Part shown: one piece after another, positions 43,949 through 52,295 of the stretch
Position numbering within the stretch: the first letter of the stretch is position 1
How the letters are laid out: the number at the start of each line of letters is the position of its first letter
Source: an uncultured Bacteroidales bacterium
GTDB taxonomy: Bacteria > Bacteroidota > Bacteroidia > Bacteroidales > Muribaculaceae
Length of the DNA: 64,000 bases
NCBI GenBank assembly: GCA_902782465.1
Contig: CACZNH010000001.1
Span: forward strand, 186,001 to 250,000
Reading direction: 5' to 3'
Notes under the pieces: generated by a model
Told to the model about the DNA's origin: nothing
Databases searched by the model: none
What the model saw: the letters and a program-made list of their open reading frames with translations, nothing else
Program-made: the position numbers and the translations under genes

Positions 43949-45964
43949 TTAGTTCACGAAGTTTACCGACACGCCGACTTGCAGGCGGGCGGGGTTGAGC
44001 GGATAGTGCGGCGTGGCGAAATAGGCGGTGCCGCTCTTCAGTTTCTGGTTGAAATGTGTCCACATGACGAAGAAGCGCGCCTGTTTCATCCTGAAGTTGG
44101 CATACAGGTTCATGATGGCGAAGTCGCCGCATTTCGTCTCCTGCTGGCTGTGGAACGTCATCGTCGCGGGATTGTAGGCCGGGGCATAGTACTTGGTGTA
44201 GTAGTTGCCGTCAACGCCCATCTGCACGTGCAGCACGCGGGCGATGGTGAACGTGGCATACAGGTTGCTGTAAACGGCGAATTTGGGCAACGGCAGCACC
44301 TGCTCGTTGCTGCTCGTCTGCAGCGTCACGCTGCCCGTCCAGTTGAAGGCCTTGAAGTGCAGCCCCTGATGCCAGCGGGCGCTCAGCACGTGGATGGCGC
44401 CGCCATGCTGTGCTGGCAGTCCGTTCTCGTCCCAATAGATGTAGTCGTTGAGCGTCTCATAGCCCACGCCCAGGTTGGTCCACGTGTGGGGAATGTTCAG
44501 TTCGCCTCCCACACGCACCCGTTTGGTCTTATTGAAGTTGTTCTCCCACACAAAGTGGTTGGAGATGTAGTTCTTAATCAGATAGGGCACCGCCAGGTTC
44601 TTGAAGTAGCCGTAGCCCGTGATGCTCACCGTATCGCCCAGCAGGCGGAAACGTGTGGTCACGTCGCCCGTCACGTCAATCTCGCCCGCAGCCTCGCCCA
44701 GCACGCCGAACTGTGCCGTAGCGTTGTAGCGCAGCAGCGAGCCGCGTTGTTTGGTGAGTTGTCCGCCCAGCCACAGCAGGTTCTGCGTGGTGCGGTGCGG
44801 CACGATGGCGGGGACAGGTTCCAGCCCTTCGGGCAGGGTGGTACCGGTGATGCTGTCAACGGCTTGGGTGTAACGCCTCACCTCGTGGGTGCCATACAGG
44901 GCGAATCCGAATTTGGCGTACTTGTTGAAACCCTCGAGCAGCGACACGCCCACGGTGTTGCGCAGCCGCCAGTAGCTTGTCTCCTCGTCGGTGCCGTCCA
45001 GCGACAGGTAGGTGTGGTCAAAAAAGTTCTTGTCCTGGCTGGCGACGCTGTTCAGGAACTGGTGCTTGGCGTGCTTGAACTCCAGTGTCCAGATGAAGCT
45101 GGTCGCGGGGACGTAGGTGCGGTCAATGATGGTGTCGGTCACGCTGTCGCGGCGGTAGCGGTAGAAGCCCACCTTGTAGCGCTGGTTCACCCACAGCTGG
45201 CTGCCCTCCAGGTGGCTGTGGGCATTGGTCAGCAGGGTGGGGATGCTCTTGTTGTCCACCTTGGTCTCGCCGCCCTGCACCTCGGCAGGGTCGGTGATGA
45301 AGCGGTCGTCGGTGATGCCGCCGCTCTCCTTGGTGGTGTAGTTGTAGTGGTTGAAGAAGGTCTGCAGCTCGTAGCGGTCGCCCATGTGTGAGCCGAACAG
45401 GCGCCAGGTGAAGTCCTTGTCGGCCTGCGCGTCATAGGAGCCCTTGCTGTAGATGTAGTCCAGCCCCGCGCCCACCTGCGTCTTGCGGTCCACGTTGCCC
45501 GAGAACTCCAGACGTGTACGGTCCAGGTTGCTGTACTTGTCGCCGCCGGTGGAGTGGGCGAGCAGTGTCATGGGAATGCGCGTGTTGTAGAAGCGCATGG
45601 TGCGTGTGTCGTGCATCCAAGCCTCGATGGCGTCCTCGAAGAAGAAGTCGCTCATCAAGGGACGCTCCATGAAGATTTGGTTCTGCCCTGGGGCGCCGTA
45701 GTTGCCCGTCGTCAGCCAGGCGTCGCTCACGCCCGTGGGCACCATCGTCAGGTGGTAGTCCAGGTGGATGGTGTCGATGGTCGATGGGTAGTGCAATCCC
45801 AGCGGCTCGCTCACGCTCCACGCCACTGACGGCTCTACCCGCTGCTTCTTGGTAGAGGAAGCCTTGGAACTCTTGCTGCTGGAGTTGCCCAACGACGGCT
45901 GCTGCGCGACTGCAAGGCCGCACGCTGCACACATCAATACCAATATGACCAGAATCTTCTTCAT
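43949..45964 (-). CDS. Putative outer-membrane porin (Bacteroidetes Porin_10-like)
   Basis: The ATG at 45964 (MKKILVILVLMCA) gives a signal peptide cleaved near VAQ-QP; the product has 671 residues. The body is made of alternating amphipathic strands with many aromatic ends (for example TFNHYNYTT-like, RVGGELNIPHTW, NLYATFTIARVLHV, ARFFVMWTHFNQ), and the last strand is RLQVGVSVNFVN ending in aromatic residues. This fits the Bacteroidetes putative-porin family. The substrate is unknown. The -7 box ends only 9 nt before the ATG. Confidence 0.83.
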   Translation of the reverse strand: MKKILVILVLMCAACGLAVAQQPSLGNSSSKSSKASSTKKQRVEPSVAWSVSEPLGLHYPSTIDTIHLDYHLTMVPTGVSDAWLTTGNYGAPGQNQIFMERPLMSDFFFEDAIEAWMHDTRTMRFYNTRIPMTLLAHSTGGDKYSNLDRTRLEFSGNVDRKTQVGAGLDYIYSKGSYDAQADKDFTWRLFGSHMGDRYELQTFFNHYNYTTKESGGITDDRFITDPAEVQGGETKVDNKSIPTLLTNAHSHLEGSQLWVNQRYKVGFYRYRRDSVTDTIIDRTYVPATSFIWTLEFKHAKHQFLNSVASQDKNFFDHTYLSLDGTDEETSYWRLRNTVGVSLLEGFNKYAKFGFALYGTHEVRRYTQAVDSITGTTLPEGLEPVPAIVPHRTTQNLLWLGGQLTKQRGSLLRYNATAQFGVLGEAAGEIDVTGDVTTRFRLLGDTVSITGYGYFKNLAVPYLIKNYISNHFVWENNFNKTKRVRVGGELNIPHTWTNLGVGYETLNDYIYWDENGLPAQHGGAIHVLSARWHQGLHFKAFNWTGSVTLQTSSNEQVLPLPKFAVYSNLYATFTIARVLHVQMGVDGNYYTKYYAPAYNPATMTFHSQQETKCGDFAIMNLYANFRMKQARFFVMWTHFNQKLKSGTAYFATPHYPLNPARLQVGVSVNFVN

Positions 45965-45973
45965 TTCAGCCCA

Positions 45974-45981
45974 CAAAGGTA
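45974..45981 (-). promoter_or_regulatory. -7 box of porin-mutS operon
   Basis: TACCTTTG on the minus strand ends 9 nt before the ATG at 45964, implying a leader of only a few bases. The upstream side is a 7-bp word array, with no -33 TTTG seen. Confidence 0.5.
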
Positions 45982-45986
45982 GTAAA

Positions 45987-46090
45987 AAGTTTTAAGTTTT
46001 AAGTTTTAAGTTTAAGTAATGTTACCTGAATTGTCACTACACCTGCAGGCGACAGTAATTGTACTAAAAACTTACAACTAAAAACTTACA
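45987..46090. repeat. 7-bp word array with AGTAAT-GTTACC core
   Basis: AAGTTTT x3, a 6-bp AAGTTT slip, AAGTAAT, GTTACCT, then further words ending ACTAAAA, ACTTACA, ACTAAAA, ACTTACA. It shares a long stretch with the 41.2-kb array. Confidence 0.8.
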
Positions 46091-46092
46091 AC

Positions 46093-47124
46093 TTATTTTG
46101 CGCCGAAGAGGAAACGGGCGAGGGTGGGGCTCAGGCGGATGATGTTGCTGATGAGTAGGCAGGCGGCGATAATGATGATGGCAATGAGCGAGGAGACGGC
46201 AAACTCGATGATGGGCATGGGGTAATCCTTGAACAGGGTGAACTCGCTCAAATAGCGCGGCAGCAGGAAGAAGTGGATGAGGTAGATGTCGAGGGTGCGG
46301 CGACCCACATACTGCATCGTGCGTCCCAGCCGCGTCTGCTGCGAGAACAGCGCCTGCTTCTGGCGGAAGAACGAGAACAGGATGACCAGGCCCGTCAGCG
46401 CCAGCAGGCCCTTGAAGAGTACGATCTTGACAGGCAACACGTCGCTAAAGACGTTCACCCCAAAGTAGATGGCGATGCACACCGGCAGCAGCCACTTGCT
46501 GTCGAGCCACTGCTGCACCTTGTCAAAATACTGCTTGGTGAACGTGCCCAGCACAAAGAACAGGAAAAAGCGCCACTGGTGGGCACTGATGAGCGCGAGA
46601 AAGTTGTCGGCCGTCTGGTTGTGGACGGTCATCGTGGGCCAGCAGAAGCAGTACATCAGCACGCCCAGTGCGGCAAGGATCCATGACGCCCAGCACCCTC
46701 GCACCGCAAACCTCACGGTGGCATAGAACACGTAGTATTCCAGCAGCACCAGCGTGAACCAGTAGCCCGCCTTGGTCTTGTCCATCACGCCGTCATACAG
46801 TGAGACATGACTCACGTGCAGGAAGAGGACGAAAAAGATAAACGGGCTGATGAGCTGCACGGGAATCTTCTTCTTGAAGAAACTGACAATCTGCTGCCAG
46901 TTCCACATCACGCCGGCCTTGTAGAGCACAAAGCCGCTGATGAAGAAGAACATCGGCATCCTCACCTGGGTGAAATAGTGGTGCAGACTGGGCGTGTCGG
47001 GGCCCAGCTGCCAGCACAGGGCCACCACATGCCCCAGCACCACCAGGAACATGGTGAAACCCCGCATCGCGTCGATGTAGCCGATGCGCTGCGTCACGCC
47101 ACCACCTTGTCTGTTCGTTATCAT
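46093..47124 (-). CDS. Acyltransferase-3 family membrane protein
   Basis: The ATG at 47124 (MITNRQGGG) gives 343 residues with about ten membrane helices. The family entry motif RIGYIDAMRGFTMFLVVLGHVV includes the catalytic-type Arg and His. Acyltransferase-3 proteins move acetyl or other acyl groups onto surface sugars. A -7 box lies 4 nt before this ATG, so either the mRNA is leaderless or translation starts at a GTG at 47097. Confidence 0.88.
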   Translation of the reverse strand: MITNRQGGGVTQRIGYIDAMRGFTMFLVVLGHVVALCWQLGPDTPSLHHYFTQVRMPMFFFISGFVLYKAGVMWNWQQIVSFFKKKIPVQLISPFIFFVLFLHVSHVSLYDGVMDKTKAGYWFTLVLLEYYVFYATVRFAVRGCWASWILAALGVLMYCFCWPTMTVHNQTADNFLALISAHQWRFFLFFVLGTFTKQYFDKVQQWLDSKWLLPVCIAIYFGVNVFSDVLPVKIVLFKGLLALTGLVILFSFFRQKQALFSQQTRLGRTMQYVGRRTLDIYLIHFFLLPRYLSEFTLFKDYPMPIIEFAVSSLIAIIIIAACLLISNIIRLSPTLARFLFGAK

Positions 47125-47128
47125 GCCG

Positions 47129-47136
47129 CAAAGGTA
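47129..47136 (-). promoter_or_regulatory. -7 box of acyltransferase gene
   Basis: TACCTTTG on the minus strand ends 4 nt before the ATG at 47124, so the predicted transcript begins at or next to the start codon. Confidence 0.5.
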
Positions 47137-47181
47137 GTGATTTTCTCTCACGCTAAGGCGCTAAGGCGAGAAGATTTTTAG

Positions 47182-47198
47182 TCGCCCGTCAGGGCGAG
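47182..47198. repeat. TCGC-type hairpin word
   Basis: TCGCCC-GTCA-GGGCGA stem-loop, flanked by TTTTTAG as at 51513. It belongs to a small hairpin family also seen at 12944, 51518 and 59264. Confidence 0.5.
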
Positions 47199-47293
47199 TA
47201 AATATCTTAGCAGCTTAGGTGGGGCAAAGGAATGCGGATGCTCCTTAGATATATCAGTATTTTCGGTTGTTTGATGAGGAAGGAGTGAGGGTG

Positions 47294-50149
47294 TTAGCTG
47301 GTGACGGTGATGTGGCTGGCGGTGTTGTTGCCGGGGTCGCGCTCAACGTGGATTTGTGTGGCGATGCGCTCCTTGAGGGCTTCGACGTGGCTGATGATGC
47401 CCACGCGGCGTCCGCCCAGGTCGTAGAGGTGGTTCAGCGTTTCCATCACGCTGGTGAGGTAGCCCTCGCTCAGGGTGCCGAATCCCTCGTCGATGAAGAT
47501 GGTATCGACGGTGAACACCCGGCCCGTCATCCTCGCTAACGCTAATGCCAATGCCAGCGACACCATGAAGCTCTCGCCGCCCGACAGCGTGGTGACGGCT
47601 GCCAGGTCGCCCTGCAGCATGTCGTGCACGAGGATGGTGAGTGAGCCTGGGCGCGCCTGGAGTTCGTAGCGGTCGTTGAAGCGGTGCAGGTATTCGTTGG
47701 CGATGGTGAGCAGTTCCTCGAGGATGTAGCTCAAGGCGATTTTGCGGAATTTCGCGCCGTCGGCATTGCCCAGCATCTCGTTGAGGCTGGACCAGTGGCG
47801 GTAAACGTCCTCGGCCTCGACCAACTGCTGCTGGCGCTTGCCCGCGAGGTTGCGGTTCTGCTCGTCGGTGGCGAGGTGTGCCGTGCGCAGCGAAATTTCC
47901 TCATTCAGTTCCTGGTCGCGTTTGCTGGCCTGTTCCATGGCTGCCATGAGCAGTTCGGGGTTCTCGATGTCACATTCGGGCTTGAGCGACAGGTGTTCCG
48001 CTTGGCGCTTGTTTAGGGCGGCAGTCTCGCCCTGCAGGTGCTGGATGCGGCCCGTGAGCTGCTGCAATTCGGCCCTGATGGCGGCGATTTCGCCGTTGCT
48101 GTGGGCACCCAATTGTGTGAGTTGGTCCATGGTGATGTCGGGCGTTGCCGCCAGGAAACCGTCCAGTTTGCGTTGTGCCTCTTGGGCCGTTTCCTGCTCG
48201 CGACTGAGGGCGGTCTGCCACTGCAGGTATTGGTTCTCCAACGTGTTCCACTCCGAGATAAGGGAGGAGGGGGGAGAGGTGAGGGGGGAGTGGTGTGGGC
48301 TTTGGCCGCTGGGGAGGGGGGCATTTCTCTCCTCTCTCCTCACTACACTCTCCATAGCGGCGCAGCCGCTTGTATTCCGTTGAGCCTCTTGCATAACGGG
48401 AATCGAGGTCTTGAGTTGGGCGATGGCGGTCATCAGCGTCTGCGCCTCGGTGAGAATGGCGTTGAGCTTCTCCATCTCGCTGTTGATGTCGGCAATCTGG
48501 GCGTCGATGGAATCAGGAGGGAGGAGCGGGGAGGGAGGAGCGGGGAGAGAAGAGGTTGCCTTCTTGATTTGTCCCTGAAGGTGGTTGATGAGTTTCTCGC
48601 TGGCGCTGATGCGGGTCTGTGTCGCCTTCCAGTCCTGGTCGGCATCCTGATATTGCTTCTTGAGCTCGTCGAGCACACTTTGGGACTCGGGGGTGAGCAG
48701 GGTGTCGATGACGTGGCCGCACACGGGGCAAGTGTCGCCCTGATGCAGCGACTTGTGGGCTTGCGTGAGCAGGGCGTTCCAATTCTTGTGCCGCTCGAGC
48801 TCATCGTATGCCTTTTGGGCTATCGTCTTCTTCAGTTCCAGCGTTGCGCTCTCGCGGGCGAACAGTTCGCGTTGCTCCTTGAGGTCATCCGTCATCTCGG
48901 CAATGGCGGCTTGCTGGCGGTTGAAGGCTTCGATTTGCCCCTTGAGGGCTGTGAGGGAGGCCTTGCGCTCGCCCAGTGCGTCCTTGCGGGCGTTCACCTG
49001 GTCGATGGTCATGGCCTTGTCGGGCGCATCTTTGGCAATTTCCTCATAGAGTTGTTCCAGCCGCCTGTTTTTCTCGTCAAGCAGTGCCGTTGTCGCGGCC
49101 AGGGCTGCGCTCAGGCGGCTGTATTCCTTTTCCATCGCGGGCTTCTTGGCCTCGAGTGCGGTGATGTGCCGGCAGGCCTCATGGTGGCGCTTGAGCTCGG
49201 TGCGGGCCTCGGCTGTAGCGTCCCACTGCTCCAGCAGCTGGCGTTTGGCGGTATAGGCGGGTTCCTGGGTCTGTTGCAGCAGGTCCTTGAGCAGGTCGCC
49301 CTGTGTGGTGAGTTCCCGCTCAATCAGGCTTTTGGTGTTGAGCCAGTCGTGCATCGACTTGGCACGGTCATATTGCTGGCGCACGGTGGCCTGCTCCTGC
49401 TTGAATTGCGTGCGCTCGCCCTCGATGGCGGCGATTTCCTCAGGCTTGAGCAGGGTGATGTCCTTCAGGCTCTCCTTGAGCATGTCGCATGCCCGTTTTT
49501 TCTCGGCGGTCAGCTCGTAAATCTTCTTGCCCACCTGGGAATAGATTTCGATGCCCATCATCTTCTCGAGCAGCAGCGACTTCTCGTTGTCGTCAGCCTC
49601 GAGGAACTCTGAAAACTTGCCCTGGGCAAGGACTACAGTGCGGAAGAACTGGTTGACGTCCAGCCCGATGAGGCGGGTGATGAAGGCGTCAATCTCGGTC
49701 TTCTTGGTCAGGAAGACGTTGGGTGTCACGTCGTCTTCGGTCCGCAGGGTGCGTTCCACATCCTGCAGGGCACCCGTCGCACGGTTGCGGGCACGGTGCA
49801 CGTGCCACGTGGCGATGTAGGGCGTGCCCTCGTTGTCGTCAAACGTCAGGCTTACGTCGGCGCTGCCGCAGCCGCGGCGCAGCAGCTGGCGCGGGTCGTT
49901 GGTGAACAGGCTCTTTTCAGCAGAACGGTCCTCGCTGCTGACCTCGTAGTCGGCGCGGCGGGCGGCCTTCATGCGTGGCGTGGTGCCGTACAGCGCCAGG
50001 CACAGGCAGTCGATGATGGTCGATTTTCCCGTGCCCGTGTCGCCCGTGATGAGGAACAGCCGCTCCTCGCTCAAGGGTGCCGCATCGAAGTCGATTTCGG
50101 CCTCCTGAATCGATGCGATATTGCTGATATGTAGCCTTTTCAGTTTCAT
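47294..50149 (-). CDS. sbcC: SbcC/Rad50-type exonuclease subunit
   Basis: The 951-residue product has an N-terminal ATPase half with LITGDTGTGKSTIIDCL, a long coiled coil, the zinc-hook CPVC near residue 474, and a C-terminal half with TLSGGESFMVSLALALALAR and VDTIFIDEGFGTLSEG. With SbcD it opens hairpins and processes double-strand ends. Two unusual in-frame insertions lie in the returning coiled-coil arm, about residues 534-545 (Pro/Ser/Leu) and 600-630 (Ser/Pro/His-rich), both encoded by 7-bp word arrays like those in intergenic DNA. Confidence 0.94.
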   Translation of the reverse strand: MKLKRLHISNIASIQEAEIDFDAAPLSEERLFLITGDTGTGKSTIIDCLCLALYGTTPRMKAARRADYEVSSEDRSAEKSLFTNDPRQLLRRGCGSADVSLTFDDNEGTPYIATWHVHRARNRATGALQDVERTLRTEDDVTPNVFLTKKTEIDAFITRLIGLDVNQFFRTVVLAQGKFSEFLEADDNEKSLLLEKMMGIEIYSQVGKKIYELTAEKKRACDMLKESLKDITLLKPEEIAAIEGERTQFKQEQATVRQQYDRAKSMHDWLNTKSLIERELTTQGDLLKDLLQQTQEPAYTAKRQLLEQWDATAEARTELKRHHEACRHITALEAKKPAMEKEYSRLSAALAATTALLDEKNRRLEQLYEEIAKDAPDKAMTIDQVNARKDALGERKASLTALKGQIEAFNRQQAAIAEMTDDLKEQRELFARESATLELKKTIAQKAYDELERHKNWNALLTQAHKSLHQGDTCPVCGHVIDTLLTPESQSVLDELKKQYQDADQDWKATQTRISASEKLINHLQGQIKKATSSLPAPPSPLLPPDSIDAQIADINSEMEKLNAILTEAQTLMTAIAQLKTSIPVMQEAQRNTSGCAAMESVVRREERNAPLPSGQSPHHSPLTSPPSSLISEWNTLENQYLQWQTALSREQETAQEAQRKLDGFLAATPDITMDQLTQLGAHSNGEIAAIRAELQQLTGRIQHLQGETAALNKRQAEHLSLKPECDIENPELLMAAMEQASKRDQELNEEISLRTAHLATDEQNRNLAGKRQQQLVEAEDVYRHWSSLNEMLGNADGAKFRKIALSYILEELLTIANEYLHRFNDRYELQARPGSLTILVHDMLQGDLAAVTTLSGGESFMVSLALALALARMTGRVFTVDTIFIDEGFGTLSEGYLTSVMETLNHLYDLGGRRVGIISHVEALKERIATQIHVERDPGNNTASHITVTS
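48262..48353. repeat. Intragenic 7-bp word array in sbcC
   Basis: GGGAGGA, GGGGGGA, GAGGTGA, GGGGGGA, GTGGTGT, a spacer, then opposing words TCTCTCC, TCTCTCC, TCACTAC, ACTCTCC. The two arms are purine- and pyrimidine-rich, as in an intergenic element, but lie in frame inside sbcC. Confidence 0.8.
48516..48550. repeat. Second intragenic 7-bp word array in sbcC
   Basis: GGAGGGA, GGAGCGG, GGAGGGA, GGAGCGG, GGAGAGA: five consecutive heptamers that encode a Pro/Ser/Leu-rich stretch. Confidence 0.8.
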
Positions 50150-50155
50150 TTTTTT

Positions 50156-50232
50156 CAGTTTTCAGTTTTCAGTAAGATTACTATCGCCTAAAACTTCTAA
50201 CTTCTAACTCCTAACTTCTAACTCCTAACTCC
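50156..50232. repeat. 11 in-phase 7-bp words with AGTAAG-ATTACT core
   Basis: CAGTTTT, CAGTTTT, CAGTAAG, ATTACTA, TCGCCTA, AAACTTC, TAACTTC, TAACTCC, TAACTTC, TAACTCC, TAACTCC. The last two words encode the C-terminal residues and stop of SbcD. Confidence 0.9.
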
Positions 50233-51414
50233 ATTAAGGACTTGTTGCAGCGCTTCGTTGAAGAGTTCCCGTTGCAGGTCGCTCATCGGGTTGCCGGTCT
50301 TGTCTGCGAAATACTGGTTGGCGACATCCTGCGGGCTCTTGCTGCTCAGCTGCTCGAGGCTCATTGTGGAGCCTTGCGGGCGTGCTGTGGCAGGCAAGGT
50401 GCGCTTGATGCAGCAGTAGCGGCAATGTTTCTCGGCCAGCAGCTGGGCAGCACGCGTCTGGGCGTCGTGAGGCAGATGGCCGTCGACGAGCACGTTGAGG
50501 CGGACGTAGGCATCCTCCTCGCTGATGCCCTGCAGCTGCTCCATCACCGAGTCAAAGTCGGCAGGCACCGTCGGCGGGATGGTGTGCAGCGGACGGATAT
50601 TCCTGATGGCGTGGCGGCTGACAACGGGCGTGGTGCCGTGGGTGGCAATCTCGACGAGGCTCACTGCGTGTTCGCACTGCTCGTCGAAACTCACGGCCAG
50701 CGGCGTGCCGCAGTAACGGGCTTGCTGGCTGAGCTGTTGCGGATGGTGGATGTGCCCTAAGGCGGCATAATCGTAGCCCGTGCCCAGCTCGTTGAGTGCC
50801 ACGCTGTCCATCAGCACCGTGCTGTCATGACCCGTGATGTTGCTGCCGCTCACGGCCAGGTGGGCCATCAGCGCCACGGGCAGCCCGTCGGGGTTCAATT
50901 CGGCAGCACGGTCCAGCAGCGCCTGGAAATAGGCCTGCTGGCGTTGGTCGCGTGTGGCGGTGTTTCCTGCAATGTGCGGAAAATTGGCCGCGTAGCCAAA
51001 GGGCACCGCCGCGACGATTCCCTTGTCGCCGACGCGCACCAGGTGGCGGTCCAGGTCGGCCGTTCCGTCGCCGTTGCGGGCGATGCCTCCCAGCACAGTC
51101 ACTCCCGCCAGTCGCCACAGCAGGCTGTCGCTCTCCAGACGTGCCGCACTGTCGTGGTTGCCTGCAATGACGATAATGGCCATCTCGGGGCAGGCCTCGT
51201 GGATGTCCAGCATCGACTTGACATACAGGCTCACGGCACTGTTCGAGGGCGAGGGTGTGTGATAGACGTCACCGCTCACAAGCAGGGCATCAGGGCGCTG
51301 CTCGGCCACGATGGCGGCGAGCTGCTGCAGGAAGTCGCGCTGCTCGGCACTGCGGTCGTAGCCGTAGAAATTCTGGCCCAGGTGCCAGTCACTGGTATGG
51401 ATAAATCGGAACAT
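50218..51414 (-). CDS. sbcD: SbcD nuclease subunit (Mre11-like)
   Basis: The ATG at 51414 gives MFRFIHTSDWHLGQNF, where the family begins; the 27-residue extension lies within the upstream inverted repeat and is rejected. The 398-residue product has the metallophosphoesterase motifs SDWHLG, LVSGDVYHT, IAGNHDSAAR and GHIHHPQQL. It forms the nuclease of the SbcCD complex with the adjacent sbcC product. The -7 box ends 5 nt before the ATG. Confidence 0.95.
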   Translation of the reverse strand: MFRFIHTSDWHLGQNFYGYDRSAEQRDFLQQLAAIVAEQRPDALLVSGDVYHTPSPSNSAVSLYVKSMLDIHEACPEMAIIVIAGNHDSAARLESDSLLWRLAGVTVLGGIARNGDGTADLDRHLVRVGDKGIVAAVPFGYAANFPHIAGNTATRDQRQQAYFQALLDRAAELNPDGLPVALMAHLAVSGSNITGHDSTVLMDSVALNELGTGYDYAALGHIHHPQQLSQQARYCGTPLAVSFDEQCEHAVSLVEIATHGTTPVVSRHAIRNIRPLHTIPPTVPADFDSVMEQLQGISEEDAYVRLNVLVDGHLPHDAQTRAAQLLAEKHCRYCCIKRTLPATARPQGSTMSLEQLSSKSPQDVANQYFADKTGNPMSDLQRELFNEALQQVLNGVRS

Positions 51415-51419
51415 AGCTG

Positions 51420-51427
51420 CAAAGATA
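51420..51427 (-). promoter_or_regulatory. -7 box of sbcDC
   Basis: TATCTTTG on the minus strand, 5 nt before the sbcD ATG at 51414, implies a leaderless or near-leaderless mRNA. The identical box, with the same flanks, drives the phosphatase gene at 59434. Confidence 0.55.
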
Positions 51428-51479
51428 ATAATTTTTCTCTCACCAACCCTCATCAAACAACTCAGACAACATTTTTGTT

Positions 51480-51505
51480 CAAACAACATGGACAACGTTG
51501 AACAA
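51480..51505 (+). promoter_or_regulatory. 26-bp motif, copy 3
   Basis: CAAACAAC-ATGG-ACAACGTTGAACAA, upstream of the sbcD -7 box. Copy 4 lies inverted at 59302-59327 with one mismatch. Copies 1 and 2 lie upstream of the XRE-S24 regulator gene. Confidence 0.4.
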
Positions 51506-51649
51506 CTGATATTTTAGTCGCGCTGACGCGCGAGAACCTTTAGCTCGGCGTAGCCAAATCATGCAAATCTTAGCAAATCAAGCAAATTAAATGAAGAGAT
51601 TTGTTCAATTTGAACAGATTTTGTTGGATTTCTCGGCCGATAGGCCGAC

Positions 51650-51689
51650 AAAAAAGACATCCGCACTCCTGTAGCAGGAATGCGGATGC
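51650..51689 (-). terminator. Terminator of dockerin gene
   Basis: On the minus strand GCATCCGCATTCCTG...CAGGAGTGCGGATGTC forms a long hairpin followed by TTTTTT. It lies about 85 bp behind the stop of the dockerin gene, the form of an intrinsic terminator. Confidence 0.7.
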
Positions 51690-51774
51690 AATTAGTTAAA
51701 TTAGCGTAATTGGCTTCGCTAAAGGTTCGTAGTTTAAACCCGAATGCGGATGCTAACAGCTAATGGCTTAGAAA
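51690..51774. other. Short non-coding stretch with repeat words
   Basis: It contains TGGCTTCGCTAAAGGTTCG, also found in the MITE-like element at 12928, and another TGCGGATGC core. I see no gene. Confidence 0.4.
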
Positions 51775-52203
51775 TTATGGCCAAACCTCATTGAGGATGT
51801 AGTCAATCAGTACAGTAATGTCGCCGATGCTTACCTCGCCGTCGAGGTCCACGTCGGCCGACGTGGCATCGGCACCAGGAGCATAGCCATTAAGTATGTA
51901 GTCAATGAGTGAGGTTACATCACTGATGGTGACCTGGCCGTCGTTGTCCACATCACCACGCAGTGGGTTGCTGCCAGCCTCGTTGCTGAAGTACATGTCC
52001 TGTACCTCGGCAAGGGCGATGGTGGCAGTGCCATCCACGTTGGTGACGGTCACATTCGTGTTATCGTAGGTGAGCTTGAGACCCTGTGCCGAATAGGTCA
52101 CGGTCGAACCATTGGTCTTGGTGAACTTCAGGTAGTTATAGGTCTCGGCGCTGGCGATCATGGCCACCAGTGCGATGAGCATCGTTATAATCGTCTTTTT
52201 CAT
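51775..52203 (-). CDS. Small secreted protein with type I dockerin
   Basis: The 142-residue product has a signal peptide (about 1-19, ASA-ET). A short strand-rich domain (about 20-75) is followed by a C-terminal dockerin with two calcium-loop repeats, GDVDNDGQVTISDVTSLIDYIL and VDLDGEVSIGDITVLIDYIL. Dockerins bind cohesins in cellulosomes, but no cohesin is seen here and dockerin-like tails are common in Bacteroidales without a known partner. It is downstream of the Cthe_2159-like gene, with a 92-bp gap made of 7-bp words. Confidence 0.88.
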   Translation of the reverse strand: MKKTIITMLIALVAMIASAETYNYLKFTKTNGSTVTYSAQGLKLTYDNTNVTVTNVDGTATIALAEVQDMYFSNEAGSNPLRGDVDNDGQVTISDVTSLIDYILNGYAPGADATSADVDLDGEVSIGDITVLIDYILNEVWP

Positions 52204-52218
52204 AATCTTTGTTGTTTT

Positions 52219-52295
52219 AAGTTTTAAGTTTTTAGTTTTAAGTAAGGTTACTATCGCCTAAAACTTCTAACTCCTAACTTTTAACTTCTAACGTA
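52219..52295. repeat. 11 in-phase 7-bp words with AGTAAG-GTTACT core
   Basis: AAGTTTT, AAGTTTT, TAGTTTT, AAGTAAG, GTTACTA, TCGCCTA, AAACTTC, TAACTCC, TAACTTT, TAACTTC, TAACGTA end exactly at the stop codon at 52296. It is strikingly similar to the array at 50156. Confidence 0.9.

Larger units (their letters stand above)
51416..51689. repeat. Left arm of 275-bp inverted repeat (terminator-to-promoter cassette)
   Basis: This arm is nearly identical, in inverted orientation, to 59114-59391. Reading outward (toward sbcD) it holds a GCATCCGCA terminator hairpin with T6, a CGGCCTATCGGCCG hairpin, AT-rich words, a TCGCGC hairpin, the 26-bp motif and a TATCTTTG -7 box. Homology stops within a few bases of the sbcD ATG. 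Confidence 0.9.

Noticed and set aside
50218-51495. Longer SbcD start at 51495
   Set aside because: The 27 extra residues lie in the inverted-repeat arm upstream of the -7 box and are not protein-like; the family begins at MFRFIHTSDWHLG.
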